Shown here piece by piece: positions 1 through 5,464 of a DNA stretch of 6,441 nucleotides. The number at the start of each line of letters is the position of its first letter. The first letter of the stretch is position 1. Made by a program: the position numbers and the translations under genes. This DNA is from Caulobacteraceae bacterium (GTDB lineage: Bacteria; Pseudomonadota; Alphaproteobacteria; Caulobacterales; Caulobacteraceae), in contig SDZP01000203.1 of assembly GCA_004144935.1 (NCBI GenBank), positions 1 to 6,441 of the forward strand, written 5' to 3'. The notes beneath the pieces are model-generated. The model had not been told where the DNA came from. It made no database searches and was given only the letters and a program-made list of their open reading frames with translations.

Positions 1-155
1 TAATCGCCATCCAGTTCCTGCCGCTGCTGGCCGCCGCCGCCATCGTCTCGACCTTCACCTGGCGCCGCACGGGCAGCGTCGTCCCGGGAGCCGTGATCTG
101 CGGCCTGGTGGTGACCTGGTATGTGGTCGCCGGCACGGCCACCCAGATTGCCTGA
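1..155 (+). CDS. C-terminal end of a membrane protein (partial)
   Basis: The reading frame is open from the window edge (first full codon at position 3) to a TGA at 153-155 and gives 50 residues. They form two hydrophobic stretches: one from the first residue to about residue 18 (rich in Leu, Ala, Ile) and one at about residues 28-45, containing GLVVTWYVVAG. The two are joined by a short polar loop TWRRTGS with two arginines, which suggests a helical hairpin whose loop faces the cytoplasm. The gene body and start lie outside the window, so no function can be assigned. A C-terminal membrane domain of a larger enzyme or a small transporter subunit would both fit. Codon choice is G/C-ending as in the neighbouring genes, and the next gene starts 78 bp later on the same strand. 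Confidence 0.7.
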   Translation, partial: IAIQFLPLLAAAAIVSTFTWRRTGSVVPGAVICGLVVTWYVVAGTATQIA

Positions 156-160
156 GGGGC

Positions 161-187
161 TTGCCGTCGGGTCACGGTTGCTCTCTC
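161..187 (+). promoter_or_regulatory. Possible Caulobacter-type promoter before the acyl-CoA dehydrogenase
   Basis: TTGCCGT at 161-167 matches TTGaCgS except for one base. After a 12-nt spacer, GCTCTCTC at 180-187 matches GCTANAWC at five of seven fixed positions. The spacing is within the 10-14 nt known for this promoter class, and transcription would start around 193-196, leaving a leader of about 40 nt. The match is weak, and read-through from the upstream membrane protein gene is equally possible. Confidence 0.22.
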
Positions 188-233
188 CACGCCCTGCTGA
201 AAGGGTGCGCCAGCCCCGAACCGGAGCCCGACG

Positions 234-1436
234 ATGAACCTCGACCTCAGCCCCCGCGACCTCGCCTTCAGGGACGAGGTCCGGGCCTTTCTTTCCGAAA
301 ATCTCTCGCCCCTGCTGCGGCAGGCCGGCTCGCTGACCACCAGCGTCTTCACCGACAAGGAGTGGTCGATCGCCTGGCAGCGGATCCTGCACGCCAAGGG
401 CTGGGCCGCGCCGGCTTGGCCGGTGGAGTACGGCGGCGCCGGCTGGGACGACATGCAGCGCTACATCTTCTCGGCCGAGTGCGCCCGCGCCGGGGCGCCC
501 GGCCTCTCGCCGATGGGGCTGAAGATGGTCGGCCCCTGCATCATGCGCTACGGCACGCCGGAGCAGAAAGCCTTCTTCCTGCCGCGCATCCTGGCCGGCG
601 AGGACTACTGGTGCCAGGGTTACAGCGAGCCGGGCAGCGGCTCCGACCTCGCCTCCCTGCAGATGCGCGCCGACAGCGATGGCGACGACTACGTCCTCAA
701 CGGCTCGAAGATCTGGACCACCCACGCCCACTTCGCCAACCGCATGTTCTGCCTGGTGCGCACGAAGTTCGACGGCAAGCCGCAGCAGGGGATCACCTTC
801 CTGTTGCTGGAGATGGACACGCCCGGGATCACCGTCGCGCCGATCATCACCCTGGCCGGCGAGCATGAGGTCAACCAGGTCTTCTTCGACAATGTCCGCG
901 TCCCCAAGTCCGGCCGCCTCGGCGAGGAGAACCAGGGCTGGACGGTGGCCAAGTACCTGCTGGAGTTCGAGCGCGGCGGCAGTTCCGCCCCGGGCCTGAA
1001 GGTCTCCCTGGCCCGGCTGCGCGCCATGGCCGCCAGCGAGGCCGGCGACGATGGCGAGCCCCTGCTCCGCGACCCCCACTTCCGGGCCCGCCTGGCCGCC
1101 GCCGAGATCGCCGTCGAGGCCGTCGAAATGACCGAGCACCGGGTGCTGAGCGCCCTATCTGCCGGCGACAATCCCGGCCCCGCCTCCTCGATGCTCAAGG
1201 TGCAGGGCACCGAGACCATGCAGTCCATCGACGAACTGGCCATCGACATCGCCAACCATTACGCCGCCGTCTACCAGCCGGAGTCCCGCGCGCCGGGCGC
1301 CAATGCCGAGCCGGTTGGCCCGGCCCACAGCCTGGTCGCCATGCCCCGCTACCTCAACAACCGCGCCGCCTCGATCTACGGCGGCTCCAACCAGATCCAG
1401 CGCGACCTGATGGCGAGGCTGGTTCTGGGACTTTAG
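234..1436 (+). CDS. Acyl-CoA dehydrogenase (FAD-dependent)
   Basis: The 400-residue product is full length for the family (about 380-400). It would oxidise an acyl-CoA to the trans-2-enoyl-CoA, passing electrons through FAD to electron-transfer flavoprotein in the cytoplasm. Visible landmarks: the helical N-terminal domain at about 1-125; the FAD/substrate segment YSEPGSGSDLAS at 130-141; NGSKIWTT at 156-163, the flavin-contacting beta-domain motif; and the C-terminal signature IYGGSNQIQRDLMAR at 381-395. At the position of the medium-chain enzyme's catalytic glutamate (the YEGT motif) there is Gly383. Glu246 in LLEFERGG aligns by eye with the alternative catalytic glutamate of isovaleryl- and long-chain-type enzymes and is the likely base. 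The ATG at 234 has GGAG at 223-226, 7 nt upstream. The acyl-CoA synthetase lies 176 bp downstream on the same strand, which suggests joint use in fatty acid, side-chain or other acyl-CoA degradation. The substrate cannot be read from the sequence. Confidence 0.95.
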   Translation: MNLDLSPRDLAFRDEVRAFLSENLSPLLRQAGSLTTSVFTDKEWSIAWQRILHAKGWAAPAWPVEYGGAGWDDMQRYIFSAECARAGAPGLSPMGLKMVGPCIMRYGTPEQKAFFLPRILAGEDYWCQGYSEPGSGSDLASLQMRADSDGDDYVLNGSKIWTTHAHFANRMFCLVRTKFDGKPQQGITFLLLEMDTPGITVAPIITLAGEHEVNQVFFDNVRVPKSGRLGEENQGWTVAKYLLEFERGGSSAPGLKVSLARLRAMAASEAGDDGEPLLRDPHFRARLAAAEIAVEAVEMTEHRVLSALSAGDNPGPASSMLKVQGTETMQSIDELAIDIANHYAAVYQPESRAPGANAEPVGPAHSLVAMPRYLNNRAASIYGGSNQIQRDLMARLVLGL

Positions 1437-1442
1437 GAATCT

Positions 1443-1591
1443 CCCTTCCTCCTCGAGGGGGAAGGGCCGGGGATGGGGGTGCTCGCACCGCTGTCGCGGG
1501 TTGAGCCGAAAAGGGCGCGGAGCCCATCGGCGCATAAGCCCGACGCAGCGGGGATACACCCCCTCCCAACCCTCCCCCTTGAGGGTGAGGG
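1443..1591. repeat. Nested imperfect palindrome, REP/MITE-like intergenic element
   Basis: This 149-bp block fills the dehydrogenase-synthetase gap. It starts 6 nt after the dehydrogenase stop and ends 7 nt before the synthetase ribosome binding site. The left end (1443-1466) is itself a 24-nt palindrome around CTCGAG, broken only by one T/G pair. The right end (1570-1591) is a similar 22-nt hairpin, CCCTC/GAGGG outermost. Read as reverse complement, the right half resembles the left half over roughly 60 nt, including a shared GGGGGTG and CCGCTG (1488-1493) against CAGCGG (1546-1551). In the middle are GCCGA (1505-1509) with TCGGC (1527-1531), enclosing GGGC (1513-1516) with GCCC (1522-1525). 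All pairs centre on about 1517-1519. Transcribed, it could fold as one long hairpin or as a three-stem structure. There is no T-run, so it is not a typical intrinsic terminator. No credible reading frame fills it. That it is a dispersed repeat is inferred. Confidence 0.7.
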
Positions 1592-1612
1592 CTTTCAAGG
1601 GAGAGGAACAAG

Positions 1613-3205
1613 ATGACCGCCGTAGACTTCGACCAGATGCCGACCCTCGGCGACATCGCCCGCTACCAGGCCCGCGCCCGGGGTCCGGAAACCGCCCTGA
1701 CCTTCGAAGGCCGCAGCACCTCTTTCGCCCAGTTCGACGCCCTGACCAACCGCGTGGCCAACGCCCTGATCGCCGAGGGCGTGACCAAGGGCCAGCGGAT
1801 CGCCTACGTCGGCAAGAACAGCGACAACTATTTCGAGTTGCTGTTCGGGGCGGCCAAGATGGGCGCGGTGATGACCCCCATCGGCTGGCGCCTGGCGCCG
1901 CCGGAGGTCGCCTACATCATCGAGGACAGCGAAGCCCCGCTGGTCTTCGTCGGCCCCGAGGTCATCGGCCAGACCGAAACCGTCGCCGAGAACCTTTCCT
2001 ACCGGCCCAAGGTCATCGCCATGGAAGCCGAAGGCGCCGACGGCCGCCCCGTCTATGAAGCCTGGCGCGACGCCGCTTCCGACGCCGACCCGGCCGTCGC
2101 CATCGACCCCGCGACCGACGTCGCCGTCCAGCTCTACACCAGCGGCACCACCGGCAAGCCCAAGGGCGCTATGCTGACCCATGCCAACCTGCTGAGCGGC
2201 CGCCGCGCCGCCGCCGAGGCGAACATGCCCTGGAACCAGTGGGGCCCCGACGACGTCAGCCTGGTCGCCATGCCGGTCGCCCACATCGGCGGCACCGGCT
2301 GGGGCATCGTCGGCCTCTACAATGGCGCCAAGGGCGTCGTCGCCCGCGAATTCGACCCCTTCAAGGTGCTGGACTTCATCGAGGGCGACGGCATCTCCAA
2401 GATGTTCATGGTCCCGGCCGCCCTGCAGATCGTCGTGCGCCAGCCGCGCGCCCGCGAGGTCGACTACAGCCGGATGAAGTACATCCTCTATGGGGCCAGC
2501 CCGATCCCGCTGGACCTGCTGCGGGAATGCATGGAGGTGTTCGGCTGCGGCTTCTGCCAGCAGTACGGCATGACCGAGACCTGCGGCACCATCGTCTATC
2601 TGCCGCCGGAGGATCACGTCGCCGAGGGCAGTCCGCGGATGCGCGCCGCCGGCCTGCCGATGCCGGGGGTCGAGATCAAAGTCATCGACGAGGCCGGCGC
2701 GTCCGTCGCCACCGGCCAGGTCGGCGAGGTCGCCGTCCGCTCGGTGGCCAACATGCCCGGCTACTGGAAGCTGCCGGAGGCCACCGCCGCGACCATCGGC
2801 CCCGACGGCTGGCTGCGCACCGGCGACGCCGGCTACCTGGACGAGGACGGCTACCTCTTCATCCACGACCGGGTGAAGGACATGATCATTTCCGGGGCCG
2901 AGAACATCTATCCCGCCGAGGTCGAGAGCGCCGTCTACGGCCACCCGGCCGTCGCCGAGGTGGCGGTCATCGGCATCCCCGACGAGAAGTGGGGTGAGGC
3001 GGTGAAGGCCGTCGTCGCCCTCAAGCCCGGCATAAGCGCGACGCCGGACGAGATCATCGCCTTCGCCCGCGGCCGCATCGCCGCCTTCAAGGCCCCCAAG
3101 AGCGTCGACTTCATCGACGCCCTGCCGCGCAACGCCTCGGGCAAGATCCTTCGCAAGGACCTGCGCGAACCCTACTGGGCCGGGCGCGAGCGGCGGGTGA
3201 ACTAG
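1613..3205 (+). CDS. Acyl-CoA synthetase (AMP-forming, FadD-type ligase)
   Basis: The 530-residue protein belongs to the ANL superfamily of adenylating enzymes and would convert a carboxylic acid, ATP and CoA to the acyl-CoA in two steps via an acyl-adenylate. Core motifs are all present: the phosphate-binding loop LYTSGTTGKPKGA at 174-186; YGASP at 293-297; YGMTET at 318-323; DGWLRTGDAGYLDEDGY at 398-414, with the ribose-binding Asp405; hinge D419-R420 before VKDMIISGAENIYPAEVE (421-438); and the C-terminal PRNASGKILRKDLRE (505-519), with the catalytic lysine K511. Length is normal, and the two-domain layout (about 1-418 and 419-530) is intact. GGGAGAGG at 1599-1606, 6 nt before the ATG, supports the start. 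It lies downstream of an acyl-CoA dehydrogenase in the same direction, so a shared acyl degradation role is likely. Acid chain length or ring type cannot be told. The stop codon overlaps that of the convergent small membrane protein gene. Confidence 0.95.
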   Translation: MTAVDFDQMPTLGDIARYQARARGPETALTFEGRSTSFAQFDALTNRVANALIAEGVTKGQRIAYVGKNSDNYFELLFGAAKMGAVMTPIGWRLAPPEVAYIIEDSEAPLVFVGPEVIGQTETVAENLSYRPKVIAMEAEGADGRPVYEAWRDAASDADPAVAIDPATDVAVQLYTSGTTGKPKGAMLTHANLLSGRRAAAEANMPWNQWGPDDVSLVAMPVAHIGGTGWGIVGLYNGAKGVVAREFDPFKVLDFIEGDGISKMFMVPAALQIVVRQPRAREVDYSRMKYILYGASPIPLDLLRECMEVFGCGFCQQYGMTETCGTIVYLPPEDHVAEGSPRMRAAGLPMPGVEIKVIDEAGASVATGQVGEVAVRSVANMPGYWKLPEATAATIGPDGWLRTGDAGYLDEDGYLFIHDRVKDMIISGAENIYPAEVESAVYGHPAVAEVAVIGIPDEKWGEAVKAVVALKPGISATPDEIIAFARGRIAAFKAPKSVDFIDALPRNASGKILRKDLREPYWAGRERRVN

Positions 3206-3360
3206 AAGCCCAGCGTTCGGGCGGCGCTGGAAACCAGTCCGTTCCAGGGCCGGGGCGTGCCGGGGAACCAGACGGGCCAGAGATTGTGCAGGGCCAGGGC
3301 AATCACCACCAGGATCGCCAGGTTACGGACATGACCCCAGAAGGCGCTTCGGTTGGACAT
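3202..3360 (-). CDS. Small single-helix membrane protein (52 aa)
   Basis: This short frame on the minus strand encodes 52 residues. It begins MSNRSAFWGHVRN, continues with a hydrophobic helix at about 13-32 (NLAILVVIALALHNLWPVWF) and ends in a Pro/Trp-containing tail, PGTPRPWNGLVSSAARTLGF. A basic, polar N-terminus before the helix predicts an inner-membrane protein with the N-terminus inside. A G-rich ribosome binding sequence, GGGGGGAA, lies about 7 nt upstream of the ATG on the minus strand, and no other gene claims this interval. Its TAG shares the CTAG at 3202-3205 with the stop of the acyl-CoA synthetase on the other strand. It is 74 bp downstream of the Excalibur gene in the same direction and may be co-transcribed with it. 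I do not recognise the family. Its shortness makes it less certain than its neighbours. Confidence 0.6.
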   Translation of the reverse strand: MSNRSAFWGHVRNLAILVVIALALHNLWPVWFPGTPRPWNGLVSSAARTLGF

Positions 3361-3415
3361 CTGGTTTCCCCCCAGAGCCCAAGGATGCGCGCCGTCGGTT
3401 AGCGGATCGTCGAAG

Positions 3416-3430
3416 GGCGCGGTAAGCGCC
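3416..3430 (-). terminator. Weak stem-loop after the Excalibur gene
   Basis: GGCGC (3416-3420) and GCGCC (3426-3430) form a 5-bp all-G/C stem with a 5-nt loop, placed 4 nt past the TAA of the Excalibur gene on the minus strand. No U-tract follows, so termination would be inefficient. It may instead be a mild attenuator or processing site between this gene and the small membrane protein gene. Confidence 0.2.
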
Positions 3431-3434
3431 GCGT

Positions 3435-3809
3435 TTACCGTCCCCTGTAGGGCTCGCAGGCCAGGCCGTCGTGATCGCCGTCCATGCGCTCGCGGTAGGA
3501 GGGGTCGCCAAGCGGAATGTTCTCGCGGCCGGCCGCCCTGGCGTCATCGCAGCCGGCGAAGTGCTGGTCGACCGGAGGCGGCGGGTGGATGACCTCAACC
3601 ACCGACCGCACCGTCTCGGAGGTCTCGACCGCGGCCTGCGCCTGCGATACCAGGCCGGCGGCAGGGCGCGGCGTCTGCGGCGCGAACAGCGGCCAGAGGG
3701 TGTAGCCGGCGAACAGCACGGCCCCGGCGGCCACGACATTGCGGAACGTCCGCTCCACCGGGCCCGCGCCCGCCCGAAGCTTGCGAACAGGTGCGCGTTG
3801 CGGCGTCAT
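3435..3809 (-). CDS. Membrane-anchored Excalibur calcium-binding domain protein
   Basis: The 124-residue product has a basic N-terminus (residues 1-23, with several Arg and Lys), a hydrophobic segment at about 24-42 that should act as an uncleaved signal anchor, a low-complexity linker (about 43-80) containing PPPP at 76-79, and a C-terminal Excalibur domain at 83-119. The domain shows the family pattern: F84, C87, DDARAAG (88-94), PLGDPSYRERMD (99-110) and the calcium loop D110-x-D112-x-D114-G, then C118-E119. C87 and C118 probably form a disulphide, placing the domain in the periplasm. The Excalibur family is extracellular and is thought to bind calcium through this EF-hand-like loop. The biochemical role is otherwise unknown, and links to surface nucleases come from fusions in other bacteria. 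GGGAGGAG ends 3 nt before the ATG, which supports this start. The gene is divergent from the 57-residue protein, with a 104-bp gap. Confidence 0.88.
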   Translation of the reverse strand: MTPQRAPVRKLRAGAGPVERTFRNVVAAGAVLFAGYTLWPLFAPQTPRPAAGLVSQAQAAVETSETVRSVVEVIHPPPPVDQHFAGCDDARAAGRENIPLGDPSYRERMDGDHDGLACEPYRGR

Positions 3810-3842
3810 CGGCTCCTCCCGAAGCGGCAGACTTGCACGACG

Positions 3843-3871
3843 CGGTTACGCAACCGTCGAAGGAGGCGGTT
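3843..3871. promoter_or_regulatory. CGGTT repeat cluster, possible operator
   Basis: In the 104-bp gap between the divergent Excalibur and 57-residue genes, CGGTT (3843-3847) and its complement AACCG (3852-3856) form a 5-bp inverted repeat with a 4-nt spacer. A third copy, CGGTT, stands at 3867-3871 and also pairs with AACCG across a 10-nt spacer. Two competing hairpins or a regulator site for both genes are possible. The units are short, so chance cannot be excluded. Confidence 0.3.
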
Positions 3872-3882
3872 AACGGCTGGCG

Positions 3883-3906
3883 TTGCCTTGGGGTCAGGCC
3901 TATCTC
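3883..3906 (+). promoter_or_regulatory. Possible promoter of the 57-residue gene, near-leaderless
   Basis: TTGCCTT (3883-3889) and CCTATCTC (3899-3906) resemble the Caulobacter -35 and -10 elements, separated by 9 nt (usual range 10-14). Transcription would begin within a few bases of the ATG at 3914, giving a leaderless or near-leaderless message. This would fit the poor spacing of the only Shine-Dalgarno-like sequence there. Confidence 0.2.
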
Positions 3907-3913
3907 AGGGGGC

Positions 3914-4087
3914 ATGACTGACGAGCCGCCCATTCCGCCGGACGAAACCCCCATCCAGAAGGCCATGCGCCTGAAGAAGGCGGCCATCGACGCCAAGCCG
4001 AAACCGCCCCGCGGCGGCAAGTTTCAGCGCGAGCAGGCGGCGGCGGCGCACAGCTCGTCGAAGTCCAAGCCCTGGATGAGCCGCTAG
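3914..4087 (+). CDS. Small charged protein (57 aa), unknown function
   Basis: The 57-residue protein has an acidic, proline-rich start (MTDEPPIPPDETP) followed by a strongly basic remainder. That remainder contains an amphipathic helix-like stretch, IQKAMRLKKAAIDAKPK (14-30), then PPRGGKFQREQAAAA (31-45) and a Ser/Lys tail ending KSKPWMSR. It has no membrane segment or cysteine, so it should be a cytoplasmic, partly disordered protein that might bind nucleic acid or an acidic partner. I recall similar short alphaproteobacterial hypothetical proteins with a KPxPPxGGKxxREQAA core, but cannot verify this. The ATG is preceded by AGGGGG, only 1 nt away, which is poorly spaced. The frame stays open upstream to another ATG at 3791, but that extension would run over the 5' end of the divergent Excalibur gene. 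The TAG overlaps the P450 stop on the opposite strand. Confidence 0.6.
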   Translation: MTDEPPIPPDETPIQKAMRLKKAAIDAKPKPPRGGKFQREQAAAAHSSSKSKPWMSR

Positions 4088-5310
4088 ACCGTCACCTCGA
4101 TCCGCTCCAGTCCCCGGAAGAACGGCAGCGTCCGCCACTCCGGCTCGGCCTCGACCAGCTTCAGGTCCGGGAACCGCTCGAACAGCCGCAGAAGCGCCAC
4201 CTGCGCCTCCAGCCGGGCCAGCGGCGCGCCGATGCAGATGTGCGCCCCGCCGCCGAAGGCCACATGCGGCCGGTGCTTGCGCGCCACGTCGAAGGCGTGC
4301 GGATCGTCATAGACTTCCGGGTCGCGGTTGGCGGCGCGCAGGGACAGGGTCATGGCCTGGCGCGATTTCACCGGGCAGCCGGCGACCTCCATGTCGCGGT
4401 TGGCGATGCGCCCGGTGATGTCGACCGGCGGCTCGTAGCGCAGCACCTCCTCGACCACCGCGTTGATGATCTTCGGATCGGCCTTCAGCCTCTTCAGCTG
4501 CGCCGGATTGAGCAGCAGCAGCCGCACAGCGTTGCCGATCAGGTCGGTGGTGGTCAGGTTGCCGCCGACCAGCAGGGCCGTCAGGTTGATGCGAAGCTCG
4601 GTGTCGGCAAGGTTCGCCTCCGCCTGCAGCCGGACCATGTCGCTGATCAGGTCGTCGCGCGGCGCGGCCCGCCGGGCGGCCATGGTCTCCAGGAAATAGG
4701 CGTTGAGGTGCTCCGAGGCGCTTTCCATGGCCTTCGTCTGGACCTCGTTGCGGAACGGGTTCAGCCCCTGAATCAGGCCCTCCGACCATTCGCGGAACTC
4801 CCCCAGGCGCTCGCGATCGACGCCGAGGATGGAGGCGATGACGTCGATGGGGATCGGCACGCAGAAGCGGTCCATCAGGTCGAAGCTCGCCTCGCCCTCC
4901 AGCCCGTCCAGGGTCTCGCCGATGATCCGCTCAACCTCCGGCTTGAACCTGGCGACCCGGGCGTAGAGCGCTTGGGCCAGGGGCCGGCGAATGCGGGCGT
5001 GGTCGGGATCATCCAGGGTCAGGATGCTGCTGATGTGGCTGCGCGGCAGGCTGGGATCGACCGCGCCGAGGAAGCGCCGCTGCAGGAGGGCGCCCTCCTC
5101 GGCGTTGATCGGGTCGCGCAGCATGTCGAGGTCCGACACCACCGCCCGCACGTCTGCGTAGCGGCTGAGGATGAAGTTGCCCGACATCTCGTCGCGGTGC
5201 ACCGGGCAGCGCGACCTCAGGTCGTCGAGCACCACATGCGGATCGGCGCGATAGGTCGGATCCATCGGCGTCAGCTGCAACAGGGTGGGCAGGGGCGCGT
5301 CGTCGGCCAT
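4084..5310 (-). CDS. Cytochrome P450 (bacterial class I type)
   Basis: The 408-residue soluble protein has the usual length of bacterial P450s, which insert one oxygen atom into hydrophobic substrates using electrons from a ferredoxin and its reductase. Visible landmarks: the C-helix region LTLDDPDHARIRRPLAQAL (98-116), with the heme-propionate-contacting DHxxxR; the I helix LLVGGNLTTTDLIGN (246-260); the K-helix ExxR as E288-VL-R291; and the heme loop AFGGGAHICIGAPLAR (351-366), with axial ligand Cys359. The I helix is odd. Where most P450s have A/G-G-x-D/E-T, this protein reads GGNLT, so the acidic residue is Leu252 while Thr253 is kept. The start at 5310 is an ATG with GGGAGAGAAG upstream; the open frame extends to a TTG at 5400 but without support. 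No ferredoxin or reductase gene is present in the window. The arylsulfatase is divergent. Substrate unknown; hydroxylation of a terpenoid, steroid or fatty acid is plausible. Confidence 0.95.
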   Translation of the reverse strand: MADDAPLPTLLQLTPMDPTYRADPHVVLDDLRSRCPVHRDEMSGNFILSRYADVRAVVSDLDMLRDPINAEEGALLQRRFLGAVDPSLPRSHISSILTLDDPDHARIRRPLAQALYARVARFKPEVERIIGETLDGLEGEASFDLMDRFCVPIPIDVIASILGVDRERLGEFREWSEGLIQGLNPFRNEVQTKAMESASEHLNAYFLETMAARRAAPRDDLISDMVRLQAEANLADTELRINLTALLVGGNLTTTDLIGNAVRLLLLNPAQLKRLKADPKIINAVVEEVLRYEPPVDITGRIANRDMEVAGCPVKSRQAMTLSLRAANRDPEVYDDPHAFDVARKHRPHVAFGGGAHICIGAPLARLEAQVALLRLFERFPDLKLVEAEPEWRTLPFFRGLERIEVTV

Positions 5311-5315
5311 GGTGT

Positions 5316-5325
5316 CTTCTCTCCC
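5316..5325 (-). promoter_or_regulatory. Ribosome binding site of the P450
   Basis: On the minus strand GGGAGAGAAG ends 5 nt before the ATG at 5310. It decides the start in favour of 5310 over the in-frame TTG at 5400, which would add 30 residues of low-complexity, Arg/Gly/Ser-rich sequence not expected in a P450. Confidence 0.6.
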
Positions 5326-5326
5326 G

Positions 5327-5345
5327 CCGGACTCTGAAGGTCCGG
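5327..5345. promoter_or_regulatory. Inverted repeat in the P450 leader
   Basis: CCGGAC (5327-5332) and GTCCGG (5340-5345) form a perfect 6-bp inverted repeat with a 7-nt spacer, directly upstream of the P450 ribosome binding site. In RNA it would be a G/C-rich stem-loop next to the site. It could influence translation or be an operator half-site pair. Short G/C-rich repeats occur by chance in such DNA. Confidence 0.3.
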
Positions 5346-5434
5346 TCGCCGGCAATGTGCGCCCGCATGGCCTCGACGCCAAGAGTGACGGGCGCGTCAA
5401 CTTTGAGGTTACCCTCGGGTCTCGACAGGCGTAT

Positions 5435-5442
5435 GCTATATT
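5435..5442 (+). promoter_or_regulatory. Candidate -10 element of the arylsulfatase promoter
   Basis: GCTATATT matches the Caulobacter -10 consensus GCTANAWC at six of seven fixed positions. It lies in an unusually A/T-rich patch between two G/C-rich genes, and transcription would start near 5449. No good -35 is seen at 10-14 nt upstream; TCGACAG (5422-5428) is only 6 nt away. The promoter may therefore be weak or need an activator. Confidence 0.4.
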
Positions 5443-5464
5443 GGCATTATCAGTGCCAATATAG
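5436..5464. promoter_or_regulatory. Perfect 11-bp inverted repeat, probable operator
   Basis: CTATATTGGCA (5436-5446) and TGCCAATATAG (5454-5464) are exact reverse complements separated by 7 nt (TTATCAG), 29 bp in all. The site overlaps the best -10 element of the arylsulfatase and abuts its ribosome binding site, so a bound dimer would block transcription. It lies 126 bp upstream of the divergent P450 start and could act on both genes. The symmetry, size and position are typical for a dimeric helix-turn-helix repressor such as a TetR, LacI or GntR member. No regulator gene is in the window, so the protein is unknown. A transcript-level hairpin overlapping the 5' leader is the main alternative. 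Confidence 0.75.

Noticed and set aside
161..868. A 235-codon open frame on the plus strand overlapping the dehydrogenase
   Set aside because: It is an Arg/Pro-rich out-of-frame reading of the dehydrogenase gene, with no ATG or ribosome binding site support.
1443..1466. The left hairpin as an intrinsic terminator of the dehydrogenase gene
   Set aside because: The stem is strong but no T-run follows, and it is explained better as one end of the larger nested palindrome.
1595..2944. A 449-codon open frame on the minus strand
   Set aside because: It is antisense to the acyl-CoA synthetase, whose motifs are complete. The translation is low-complexity Gly/Asp/Val/Ala with no recognisable domain, as expected for a shadow frame in G/C-rich DNA.
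3791..3913. 41-residue N-terminal extension of the small charged protein
   Set aside because: It would run across the start region of the divergent Excalibur gene and has no similar composition. The ATG at 3914 is preferred.
4240..5337. A 365-codon open frame on the plus strand
   Set aside because: It is antisense to the P450, which has all its family motifs. The product is His/Arg/Gln-rich low-complexity sequence.
5311..5400. 30-residue N-terminal extension of the P450 to a TTG start
   Set aside because: The ATG at 5310 has its own ribosome binding site, and the remaining 408 residues match the normal length. The extension shows no conserved feature.
5394..5400. TTGACGC on the minus strand as the -35 of the P450 promoter
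   Set aside because: It matches the -35 consensus, but no acceptable -10 element follows at 10-14 nt or at 17 nt. Left unassigned.
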